A stretch of 15,558 nucleotides of DNA from contig JAGLYE010000012.1 in the NCBI GenBank assembly GCA_023132505.1, forward strand, positions 1 to 15,558. Direction: 5' to 3'. Of the stretch, positions 6,197-13,239 are shown one piece after another. A model generated the notes under the pieces. The model did not search any database. It was not told where the DNA came from and worked only from the letters and a program-made list of their open reading frames with translations. The position numbers were made by a program, and so were the translations under genes. The stretch is from Bacteroidales bacterium. GTDB taxonomy: Bacteria; Bacteroidota; Bacteroidia; Bacteroidales; B18-G4. Every line of letters begins with the position of its first letter. The stretch's first letter is position 1.

Positions 6197-7489
6197 ATGA
6201 TCCTCATCTATTCCCCCAAAATAACTCCCCGCATCCGGTATATTTTCAAGCTTATATTTTCGGGGCTGTTAAAAGATGAGCCTGTTTTTACTTCCGATGT
6301 TGAAGAATTTGCTGCAGCAAATAGCCCAAAGATAAACTACTCGAAGGACCCTGCTGCAGGGGGATTATTCATGGAAGCACAGGGCCTTCTCAGCGAGAAG
6401 GAGATCCAAACCCGGGAACTTGTATTTCTTGAGGATGAAGATCCTCCTGCTTTCTTTCCGGTATATCATGAAAGCGCTTCCATGAAATTTGATGCTTTTG
6501 CAGCATCTTTTTATCTGGTTAGCCGGTATGAGGAATATCTCCCTTTTGTAAGGGATGAATATGGACGGTTTCAGGCCAGGGAGAGTATTGCCTGGAAAAT
6601 GGACTTTCTCGATAAGCCGGTAGTTAACATCTGGGCGGATAGGATCGCTGCAGCGATCATGAAAAAGTGGCCGGACTGGAAACCGGGACCCAAAGAGTAC
6701 CGCTTTATCCCAACCATCGACATAAACGCAGCATGGAAGTTTAAGCGGAAAGGCTTCTTCAGGACTACGGCCGGCATTGCCAATGCCCTGATCAAGGGTG
6801 AATTTGAAAATGCTATTGAGAGGATGAAGGTTATCGGTAACAGCAGACCGGACCCTTTTGATACCTATGAAGAACAATTGGACCTTCATAAAAACTATGA
6901 GCTGGAAACCATCTATTTTGTCCTGTTTGCCGATTATGATAATAACGACAGGAACATCCCGATAAATAACAGGCACTTTAAAACACTCATCAAAAACCTG
7001 GCAGACTATTGCAGGATCGGCATCCACACATCTTTTGCATCATTGAAATCCTATGATAAACTGAATCTGGAATTCAAAAGACTTGCAGCTGTATTAAATA
7101 GAGAGATCGATATGACGCGGCAGCATTTTCATGTACTCAATATGCCGGTTACATATCGGAATTTTGTCAGCCGCGATGTGGAAAACGACTATTCAATGGG
7201 ATATGCCGTTATACCTGGTTTCAGGGCCGGCATTTGTGATCCGTTTTATTTTTATGATCTTGATTTCGAATTGGAAACAAACATGCGTATCTGGCCTTAT
7301 GCTATTGTTGACAAGGCACTTGAACAGGGCTATGATCCTGAAAAGTCATTCAAACCTATTATCGACAGGGTGAAAGAGATGAATGGCACCCTGATAACAT
7401 TATGGAACAATGAATCCCTGGTGAAGGAGAAAGGGCATAAGGCAAATTTGCAAGGGTACGAAGAAATCATCCGAATGGCAATCCCATAA
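6197..7489 (+). CDS. Polysaccharide deacetylase-like protein 1 (DUF7033-type), probably catalytically impaired
   Basis: A 430-residue protein without a signal peptide, clearly paralogous to the protein at 11929-13239. They share FYLVSRYEEYLPF exactly, and closely share FIPTID, SRQHF/TRQHF, DYSMGYA and GFRAGI. The architecture is a Bacteroidota-type N-terminal region (I believe catalogued as DUF7033) followed by a divergent NodB-like barrel. NodB-family enzymes remove N- or O-acetyl groups from glycans using Asp-His-His metal sites. Here the first motif reads PTIDIN (D175, N177) where the paralogue has PTIDVD. The C-terminal motif reads LWNN (N404) where the paralogue has IWHN. H277 in IHTSF is kept. 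Loss of one acidic residue and one histidine suggests weak or no catalysis, perhaps a binding or regulatory partner. The start aligns with the paralogue's N-terminus. It is the first gene of the cluster. Confidence 0.8.
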   Translation: MILIYSPKITPRIRYIFKLIFSGLLKDEPVFTSDVEEFAAANSPKINYSKDPAAGGLFMEAQGLLSEKEIQTRELVFLEDEDPPAFFPVYHESASMKFDAFAASFYLVSRYEEYLPFVRDEYGRFQARESIAWKMDFLDKPVVNIWADRIAAAIMKKWPDWKPGPKEYRFIPTIDINAAWKFKRKGFFRTTAGIANALIKGEFENAIERMKVIGNSRPDPFDTYEEQLDLHKNYELETIYFVLFADYDNNDRNIPINNRHFKTLIKNLADYCRIGIHTSFASLKSYDKLNLEFKRLAAVLNREIDMTRQHFHVLNMPVTYRNFVSRDVENDYSMGYAVIPGFRAGICDPFYFYDLDFELETNMRIWPYAIVDKALEQGYDPEKSFKPIIDRVKEMNGTLITLWNNESLVKEKGHKANLQGYEEIIRMAIP

Positions 7490-7529
7490 ATAATCCCTTC
7501 CTTCTTAAAACTGATTTCATTATTCAAAC

Positions 7530-7537
7530 TATATTTG
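7530..7537 (+). promoter_or_regulatory. Possible internal -7 promoter box before the toroid gene
   Basis: TATATTTG in the 65-bp gap between the deacetylase-like gene and the toroid gene, 17 bp ahead of the ATG at 7555. No -33 TTTG is visible. It could allow separate transcription of the seven downstream genes. Confidence 0.45.
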
Positions 7538-7554
7538 TCGAGATTTCTGTTGAT

Positions 7555-8754
7555 ATGTTTAAAAGCTTGTTTCTATATGTGAGGTGCTTCCTCCTTACGG
7601 TATTTTCCGCCAGGATCAGATATCTGTTAAAAGACTTTTACAGATATCATTTGAGAGGAAATCGGTATTATAACGGCCAACACCCTGATAGTAAACAAAG
7701 AAAACTGGCCATTGGACGTGCCGTGAACTGGTTGCTCCGGGCACAGGCAGCCAATAATGATGGCGGAATGGGCTCCTTTCACCTGGTGAGCGAATGGTCA
7801 TCCTCCTATCCGGAAACAACAGGCTATATCATACCTACCCTGCTTCAATATGCAAGCGAAAAAAATGACAGCAATATTACTGAAGCTGCGATCAGGGCAG
7901 CCGACTGGCTTATCGATATACAAAGACCACCCGGTGGATGGCAGGGAGGACGTGTGAATGAGAATAAACCTCCTGTTGTTTTCAATACAGCCCAGGTCAT
8001 CAGAGGACTGCTTGCCGTTTACCAGCTGACAAAAGAAAAAAAATATATCGACAGTGCTGTGAAAGCAGGTGACTGGCTGTGCAGTATACAAGATAAGGAG
8101 GGCACATGGACAAGACATGCCCTTATGAAGAGAGCCCGGGTTTACGACAGCTATGTGGACTTTCCTTTGCTGATGCTCCACAAAGAGACAAGAATTAAAA
8201 AGTATATGCACCATGCCATCCGGAATCTTAACTGGATTGTAGAAGAGAAACAGCATGAAAATGGATGGTTTGAGGATTGTGATAATACGATCAAAAGAAA
8301 CCACAAACCTATTCTCCATACTATTGCATACACGATCGACGGATTGCTTGATTCCGGGATTTACTTAAATGAGAGAAAGTATATTGAAGCCGCCCTGAAA
8401 GCTGCCGATGTATTGAAAGAGAAATTTGACCGGGATGGCTTTTTGCATGGCAGGTACGACAGGGAATGGAACGGAAGTGAACATATAATCTTAACCGCTT
8501 GCGCACAAATGTCAATCATATGGCAAAAAATGGCCCACTATGCAGGGAATAAAACCTATGCAGATACAGCCCGAAAGATGAATAGCTTGCTTGTTTGTTT
8601 ACAAAATAGAAATTTCAGGAACGAATCAACCAACACCCTGGGTGCTATGAATGGGTCCTTTCCGTTATGGGGAAGGTATGAGCCTTTTGCCTATCCCAAT
8701 TGGGCCACTAAATATTTTGCCGATGCAATGATGTTGGAGGAAAATAATCAATAA
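7555..8754 (+). CDS. Alpha/alpha-toroid protein with QW-like repeats (prenyltransferase/terpene-cyclase-like or glycan-active fold), function unknown
   Basis: A 399-residue protein I cannot assign to a specific enzyme. It shows regularly spaced QxxxxGxW-like motifs: QAANNDGG (from Q64), QRPPGGW (Q123-W129), QDKEGTW (Q179-W185) and QHENGW (Q233-W238), at intervals of 54-59 residues. Each is preceded by a helix with an AxxAxxWL pattern (RAADWLIDI, KAGDWLCSI, RNLNWIVEE). This is the signature of an alpha/alpha barrel, shared by squalene-hopene cyclases, prenyltransferases, and also by several polysaccharide lyases, hydrolases and C5-epimerases. The DXDD motif of class II cyclases is absent. The N-terminus (MFKSLFLYVRCFLL) is hydrophobic and may associate with the membrane. 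There is no typical cleavage site. Placed between a deacetylase and the activation genes, a glycan-directed role seems likelier than terpenoid synthesis, but that is inference. Confidence 0.6.
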   Translation: MFKSLFLYVRCFLLTVFSARIRYLLKDFYRYHLRGNRYYNGQHPDSKQRKLAIGRAVNWLLRAQAANNDGGMGSFHLVSEWSSSYPETTGYIIPTLLQYASEKNDSNITEAAIRAADWLIDIQRPPGGWQGGRVNENKPPVVFNTAQVIRGLLAVYQLTKEKKYIDSAVKAGDWLCSIQDKEGTWTRHALMKRARVYDSYVDFPLLMLHKETRIKKYMHHAIRNLNWIVEEKQHENGWFEDCDNTIKRNHKPILHTIAYTIDGLLDSGIYLNERKYIEAALKAADVLKEKFDRDGFLHGRYDREWNGSEHIILTACAQMSIIWQKMAHYAGNKTYADTARKMNSLLVCLQNRNFRNESTNTLGAMNGSFPLWGRYEPFAYPNWATKYFADAMMLEENNQ

Positions 8755-8757
8755 GGA
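8753..8757 (+). promoter_or_regulatory. Ribosome binding site supporting a TTG start
   Basis: AAGGA lies 7 bp ahead of TTG at 8765 and overlaps the stop codon of the toroid gene. It is one of the few Shine-Dalgarno-like sites in the window and decides the start of the adenylation gene, which has no suitable ATG. Confidence 0.55.
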
Positions 8758-8764
8758 TACCGGT

Positions 8765-10321
8765 TTGAACAAAGAAATACTTGCATACAGGCTTCAAGAG
8801 GCATTTCTGAAATACAGAGATAATGCTGCCATACAAATAGGAAACAAGGTATGGACCTTTGAAGACCTCCATATTAAGTCTCTTGCAATAAGTTATGCGA
8901 TACAGCAATCATCAGCCGGTGAAAACACCCCTGTAGCAATACTGGGTGCCAAAAGTTTCATGACATTTGCCGGTATATGCGGAAGTTTATTGGCTTCTCG
9001 TACATATATGCCCTTGAATCTTAAATTTCCCGCGAAACGGAATCAGAAAATGCTGACTTTGTCAGCAGCCGGGATCATCATTGCAGATGATGAATCTGAG
9101 AGCATGCTCAGCCAGTTGTTGACTGATGATACGGTGAATTACCAGGTGGTGATTGATGCAGACATGGCTAAATGGTCAAATGAATTTCCTGAACACCGCT
9201 TTATTCCATTAATGGATAATGTATCATTATCCGGTTTGGATATCACTGCCCATCCGGAGAATCCCGCATACCTTCTTTTTACATCCGGCACAACGGGAGT
9301 TCCCAAAGGGGTGCCGGTATCCAATAAAAATGTGACCGCATACCTGGATTACATCTTGTCGGCATGGGATTTCAGAGAAGATGACCGTTTTTCTCAAACC
9401 TTTGACCTGACTTTCGACCTCAGTGTACATGATATAATGGTATGCTGGCTTTCGGGAGCATGCTTGTGCGTTCCGGACGATGACTCACCATTCCGGCTTA
9501 CTTCCTATATACGCGATCAAAGGATTAGTGTCTGGTTCTCCGTCCCCACTGTGGCAGTTTTGATGCACAAGATGCGACTGTTGAAAAGTAACACTTTTGC
9601 GAAGCTTCGCATGAGCTTTTTTTGTGGGGAGCCGCTTCCGGCAGGAATTGCTGATCAATGGCAGGAGGCAGTGGGTGGAAGGGAAGTCGTAAACCTCTAC
9701 GGGCCCACCGAAACAACTATCGCCATCAGCGCTTATGCCTGGAATCCCGGAAACAAAAAGAATAAAAACGGGATTGTGTGCCTGGGGAAGATCTTTGAGG
9801 GGCAAAGGCATTTATTGCTTGATATGGAAACCCTGAAACCGGCAGGGGAAGAAGGAGAACTTTGCCTTGGCGGAAGCCAGGTGATCCATGCATATCTGGG
9901 TGATGATAAACTGACTGAAAAATATTTTATCCGGGTGGATGAAATTCCCGGGGAAATATGGTACAGGACCGGCGACCTGGTACGTGAGGATGAGGATGGT
10001 GACCTCTTCTTTCTTGGCAGGGCCGATTCAGAAGTGAAGATCTCAGGGTACAGGGTGAACCTTTTTGAAATCGATACAGCGATCAGGAAGGCGGCCGGTA
10101 CGGATATGGTGGCATCTGTCCTGGTTGATAAGAAAACACCCGCCATTATAAGTTTTGTTAGCGGAGATCACTCCCTGGGAGAATCGGAGATCATTCATGA
10201 CTGCAAGAAAGAACTGCCATGGTATATGATCCCGGAAAGGATTATATTTGTGGATGAAATGCCTTTGACCCTTAATGGGAAAATTGACAGGAATAAGTTA
10301 AAGCAAAGCCTTAATGGATAG
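8765..10321 (+). CDS. Stand-alone amino-acid adenylation enzyme, DltA-like (AMP-forming ligase)
   Basis: A 518-residue adenylate-forming enzyme that should activate a carboxylic acid with ATP and load it on a carrier protein. It shows the core motifs of non-ribosomal peptide A domains and DltA: TSGTTGVPKG (173-182), FDLSV (217-221), YGPTETT (312-318), YRTGDL (400-405), FLGRADSEVKISGYRVN, and LNGKIDR with the catalytic lysine K506. D218 in FDLSV is the position that binds the amino group in amino-acid-activating members, and DltA proteins have the same motif, so an alpha-amino acid is the likely substrate. Fatty acyl-CoA ligases lack it. The length matches DltA (about 505-520). It starts at TTG behind an AAGGA. 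It overlaps the carrier gene by 8 bp, so the two are probably made together. Which amino acid is used cannot be told. Confidence 0.85.
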   Translation: MNKEILAYRLQEAFLKYRDNAAIQIGNKVWTFEDLHIKSLAISYAIQQSSAGENTPVAILGAKSFMTFAGICGSLLASRTYMPLNLKFPAKRNQKMLTLSAAGIIIADDESESMLSQLLTDDTVNYQVVIDADMAKWSNEFPEHRFIPLMDNVSLSGLDITAHPENPAYLLFTSGTTGVPKGVPVSNKNVTAYLDYILSAWDFREDDRFSQTFDLTFDLSVHDIMVCWLSGACLCVPDDDSPFRLTSYIRDQRISVWFSVPTVAVLMHKMRLLKSNTFAKLRMSFFCGEPLPAGIADQWQEAVGGREVVNLYGPTETTIAISAYAWNPGNKKNKNGIVCLGKIFEGQRHLLLDMETLKPAGEEGELCLGGSQVIHAYLGDDKLTEKYFIRVDEIPGEIWYRTGDLVREDEDGDLFFLGRADSEVKISGYRVNLFEIDTAIRKAAGTDMVASVLVDKKTPAIISFVSGDHSLGESEIIHDCKKELPWYMIPERIIFVDEMPLTLNGKIDRNKLKQSLNG

Positions 10322-10577
10322 AGGGGAGATCAACGATTATATTATCGAAAATTTAAAGGATAAGCTTGCCTTATTTGATATCTCCCCCGGAGAGATTCAA
10401 AAGGATTTCGACCTGGTAAAAAGCGGACTGCTCGACAGCATGGCTTTTATTGATCTGCTTGCAGATGTTGAAGAGAAGTTTCAACTTGAGATTGATTTTG
10501 AAAAAGCTGCTGAAGAAGATGACTTCACCAGCCTGGGAGGGATGATAAACATTATTATGAACTTAGGGAATGCCTGA
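10314..10577 (+). CDS. Acyl/aminoacyl carrier protein, DltC-like
   Basis: An 87-residue acidic carrier protein. The 4'-phosphopantetheine attachment serine is S42 in SGLLDSMAF, with the pattern seen in DltC (LLDS followed by M or F), followed by helix II (IDLLADVEEKFQLEI). Length and helix arrangement match DltC (about 78-90 residues) and acyl carrier proteins. It overlaps both neighbours by 8 bp (the adenylation gene upstream, the GNAT gene downstream), which implies coupled translation. The expected role is to hold the adenylated substrate as a thioester for the transferases downstream. It could instead be a generic acyl carrier. A phosphopantetheinyl transferase would be needed and is not in the window. 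Confidence 0.88.
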   Translation: MDRGEINDYIIENLKDKLALFDISPGEIQKDFDLVKSGLLDSMAFIDLLADVEEKFQLEIDFEKAAEEDDFTSLGGMINIIMNLGNA

Positions 10578-11061
10578 TAAATTCGAAATACTTGAGCTGA
10601 CCGATAAACAGGACCCTGCCCTTGAGCAGGTGACAGGGCTCTTCAGCGAAATGTACACTTATATGCAGGAACATGGCCTGATGCTTGAACTCTCTGAAGA
10701 TGGCGCTCAAAAGTGGATAGCCTCAGTAAAAAAAGGACTTGGGCGTTTTGGGATCCTGTATATTTCCTTGCACAATAATAAAATAAGCGGCTTCGCACAT
10801 GGCAGCATCAAGCTCATCCCTGATTATCTTGGAAGTAAAAAAACAGGGGTGATCAACCATGTTTATGTGATAAGTGATCATCGTAATGCAGGTGTAGGAA
10901 AAGCCCTGGTGCAATCACTGGAAAAATGGTTTTCCGGTCTGGAGGTCCATTCACTGGAACTGCAGGTTCTCTTTGGCAACCTGCCGGCTGTGAGTTTTTG
11001 GGATAAGCTGGGCTATCACCGGGAACTTTTGCAATGCCGGAAGATGGGTGAGGAGACCTGA
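10570..11061 (+). CDS. GNAT-family N-acetyltransferase
   Basis: A 163-residue GNAT-superfamily protein. Motif A is NHVYVISDHRNAGVGKALV at ~96-114, with the acyl-CoA (or acyl-pantetheine) pyrophosphate-binding RxxGxGK (R105-K111). Motif B follows with ELQVLFGNLPAVSFWDKLGY. The family transfers an acyl group from acyl-CoA to a primary amine, and some members accept carrier-bound acyl groups. It overlaps the carrier gene by 8 bp, so the carrier or the amine made by the deacetylase may be its partner. No residue tells its substrate. The annotation as GNAT is firm, the acceptor unknown. Confidence 0.85.
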   Translation: MPDKFEILELTDKQDPALEQVTGLFSEMYTYMQEHGLMLELSEDGAQKWIASVKKGLGRFGILYISLHNNKISGFAHGSIKLIPDYLGSKKTGVINHVYVISDHRNAGVGKALVQSLEKWFSGLEVHSLELQVLFGNLPAVSFWDKLGYHRELLQCRKMGEET

Positions 11062-11096
11062 TCATAGCTTTACTGCAGAAAAAACAAGATAAGCAC

Positions 11097-11963
11097 ATGG
11101 ATCAACAGCCATATATTCCATACAGGGAAATAGCCGGAAAGCTGCAAATCCAAAATGGAGATGTGGTCCTGCTTACTTCCGATATTCTCCGGCTGGCCAT
11201 GAGAGCAAGAAAAACCGAGAGGGAATTCAGCGCTGAGGCTTTTCTGGAAAGCTTTATCGAGGTGCTCGGCCCTGATGGGACACTCCTCATCCCGGCCTAT
11301 AATTTTGACCTTGAGAATGGAGATGCATACGATATATCCAAAACAGAACCCATGACAGGTTCACTTGCTGTTGCTGCGATGCATATTGATGGCTTTATCC
11401 GTACAACACACCCACTGCATTCATTCCTGGTTTCGGGAAAAGATGCCGGATTATTATCAGACCTGGAAAATTCCAGCTCATTTGGGAAGGATTCTCCTTT
11501 TGCATATCTGCTCGAGAAAAATGCGCTCCTGATATTTGCCGGAACCACCATTGAGGAAGCCATGACCTTTACGCATTTTGTGGAAGAAAATGAACAGGTC
11601 CGCTACCGCAGATACAAGAACCTGAAAGTGGACTATACCGACCGTAAAGGGGATACGTATGCCAAAGTATTTAAACTCTATGCAAAAAAAGCAGGATATA
11701 CCATGGCATTGGATCGTTTGGCAGATATCCTTCCCGCAGAGATACTGTTTAAGAATATGATCAATAATGTCCCTTTTATCAGCCTTCGCTGCAAAGATAC
11801 TTATGAGATCATTGGAAGGGATATCAGGGAAAACAATGCTTCCTCAATAGCTAAATTCAGCTATAGTTTATACATTCGTGATATAATAAAGAATGGCCTG
11901 CAGCGGTTTAACTTATTCAGAACAACCTATGGCAAGATCAGAAGTGCTAAGCGTATATATTGA
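11097..11963 (+). CDS. AAC(3)/Antibiotic_NAT-family acyltransferase
   Basis: A 288-residue member of the AAC(3) fold, typified by aminoglycoside 3-N-acetyltransferases and YokD. Family blocks are LGPDGTLLIPAYNF (57-70), the catalytic-histidine region TTHPLHSF (H105, H108), SPFAYLLEKNALLIFAGTT, and THFVEE (159-164) near the active site. Family members acylate an amino group of an aminosugar using acetyl-CoA. Many relatives outside resistance sit in polysaccharide and O-antigen clusters and act on sugars. Here, in a glycan-like cluster, a role in sugar N-acylation is likelier than drug resistance. It follows the GNAT gene after 35 bp, and its 3' end overlaps the next gene's start by up to 35 bp. 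The donor could be acyl-CoA or the neighbouring carrier protein. That last point is inference. Confidence 0.8.
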   Translation: MDQQPYIPYREIAGKLQIQNGDVVLLTSDILRLAMRARKTEREFSAEAFLESFIEVLGPDGTLLIPAYNFDLENGDAYDISKTEPMTGSLAVAAMHIDGFIRTTHPLHSFLVSGKDAGLLSDLENSSSFGKDSPFAYLLEKNALLIFAGTTIEEAMTFTHFVEENEQVRYRRYKNLKVDYTDRKGDTYAKVFKLYAKKAGYTMALDRLADILPAEILFKNMINNVPFISLRCKDTYEIIGRDIRENNASSIAKFSYSLYIRDIIKNGLQRFNLFRTTYGKIRSAKRIY

Positions 11964-13239
11964 GGATATCAGCCCCAGGGCAAGCTGGGTGCTCAGACTG
12001 ATATTTGAAGACCTGCTTGGCCTGAAACTAAGCCTGACAGATGACAGCACGCTGCTGAGCATTCCCGGAAAGACTGTTCTCAACTACTCTGCAGCTGAAA
12101 CTCCCCATCTGCTTTCAATCACTCCTTACGGCCTCCTGTCAGAAACAGATCTGAAACCACAGGATGTCCGGATGAGTCAGTATGAAGGCCTGCCGGTATT
12201 TTTCCCCACAGGGGATGGTGACCTTCCATTTGATCCATTCTCAATGATATTCTACCTGGTTTCAAGGTATGAAGAATACCTGCCATTCAAGGCAGATGGT
12301 CATGGACGTTTTCCGCATACCGAAAGCCTGGCCTATAAGGAAGGTTTCCTCAAGCTTGCTATTGTGAACCGCCTGGCATTGAAACTTAAAGGTCTTTTAT
12401 TGCAAAAGTTCCCGGATCTCGTGTGTAATTGTCCTGATTACCGTTTTATACCTACCATAGATGTTGACATTGCCTTTGCACACCTCGGAAAAGGTTTTGT
12501 GCGGACCTATGGTGCCATGGCAAAGCTATTGCTGAAAGGGAATATTAAAGAGATCGGTAAGCGGATAAGAACCATGCAGGGGAAAGCAGAAGATCCTTAC
12601 GATAATTTTGATCTGTTATTGTCTTTATTTTCAAAATACTCTCTGGATCCTGTGTTCTTTATCCTTGCAGGTAATCCGGGCCCCTTTGACAGGAACTTGT
12701 CTTTAAAGAACAAACTCTTTGCCGGACTTTTGATTAAACTTTCGGAAAGTGCTGAGTTGGGTGTTCACCCTTCGTATGGTGCCGGCCATGACCATGGCAA
12801 AATAAAGAATGAAATTGACAGAATTGAAGCAGTGACAGGCAAGAAGGTAAGCAAAAGCCGGCAGCATTTTGTCAGGATGAGATTTCCGGAAACATATGAA
12901 GGTTTATTACATAATGGCATTCTTGAGGATTACTCAATGGGTTATGCCTCCATGTCTGGCTTCAGGGCAGGCATCGCCTCCCCATTCAGGTTTTACAACC
13001 TAAGAAACGACGAAGAAACCTCGTTGATAGTACACCCATTCATATTTATGGACACTACACTGGACGATTACATGAAGCTGGATCCAAAGGATTATCCGGC
13101 GGCTGTCGTTCCGTTGATTGAGGAGGTGAAGGCAGTAAATGGCACCCTCATTGCCATTTGGCATAATTATGCACTGGCGGATGATGTGCAAAAACACAAA
13201 GCCTTTAAGGATATCATGAAAACAGCAAGCAGAATATGA
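11929..13239 (+). CDS. Polysaccharide deacetylase-like protein 2 (DUF7033-type), predicted active
   Basis: A 436-residue protein, paralogous to the one at 6197. The barrel keeps the metal and catalytic positions expected for NodB-like deacetylases: TIDVD (D178, D180), VHPSYGAGHD (H280 and the later H) and IWHN (H412). Paralogue 1 has Asn at D180 and H412. Shared blocks include FYLVSRYEEYLPF, SRQHFVRM, DYSMGYASMSGFRAG and NGTLIAIWHN. No signal peptide is seen. The start is uncertain: ATG at 11929 is used here. GTG at 11944 would align exactly with the first residue of paralogue 1, and an earlier ATG at 11893 overlaps the previous gene far more. It probably removes acetyl groups from a glycan or its lipid-linked precursor in the cytoplasm, exposing amines for the acyltransferases. 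Its stop overlaps the next gene (ATGA). Confidence 0.82.
   Translation: MARSEVLSVYIEDISPRASWVLRLIFEDLLGLKLSLTDDSTLLSIPGKTVLNYSAAETPHLLSITPYGLLSETDLKPQDVRMSQYEGLPVFFPTGDGDLPFDPFSMIFYLVSRYEEYLPFKADGHGRFPHTESLAYKEGFLKLAIVNRLALKLKGLLLQKFPDLVCNCPDYRFIPTIDVDIAFAHLGKGFVRTYGAMAKLLLKGNIKEIGKRIRTMQGKAEDPYDNFDLLLSLFSKYSLDPVFFILAGNPGPFDRNLSLKNKLFAGLLIKLSESAELGVHPSYGAGHDHGKIKNEIDRIEAVTGKKVSKSRQHFVRMRFPETYEGLLHNGILEDYSMGYASMSGFRAGIASPFRFYNLRNDEETSLIVHPFIFMDTTLDDYMKLDPKDYPAAVVPLIEEVKAVNGTLIAIWHNYALADDVQKHKAFKDIMKTASRI

Noticed and set aside
7555..8754. Squalene-hopene cyclase
   Set aside because: QW-like repeats are present but the DXDD motif is absent and the protein is much shorter than the ~630 residues of cyclases.
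8765..10321. Complete non-ribosomal peptide synthetase
   Set aside because: Only one adenylation domain with a separate carrier. No condensation or thioesterase domain is present, so it does not look like a peptide assembly line.
11097..11963. Aminoglycoside resistance gene
   Set aside because: The fold matches AAC(3), but it lies inside a cluster of glycan and carrier genes with no mobile element, so a resistance role is not supported.
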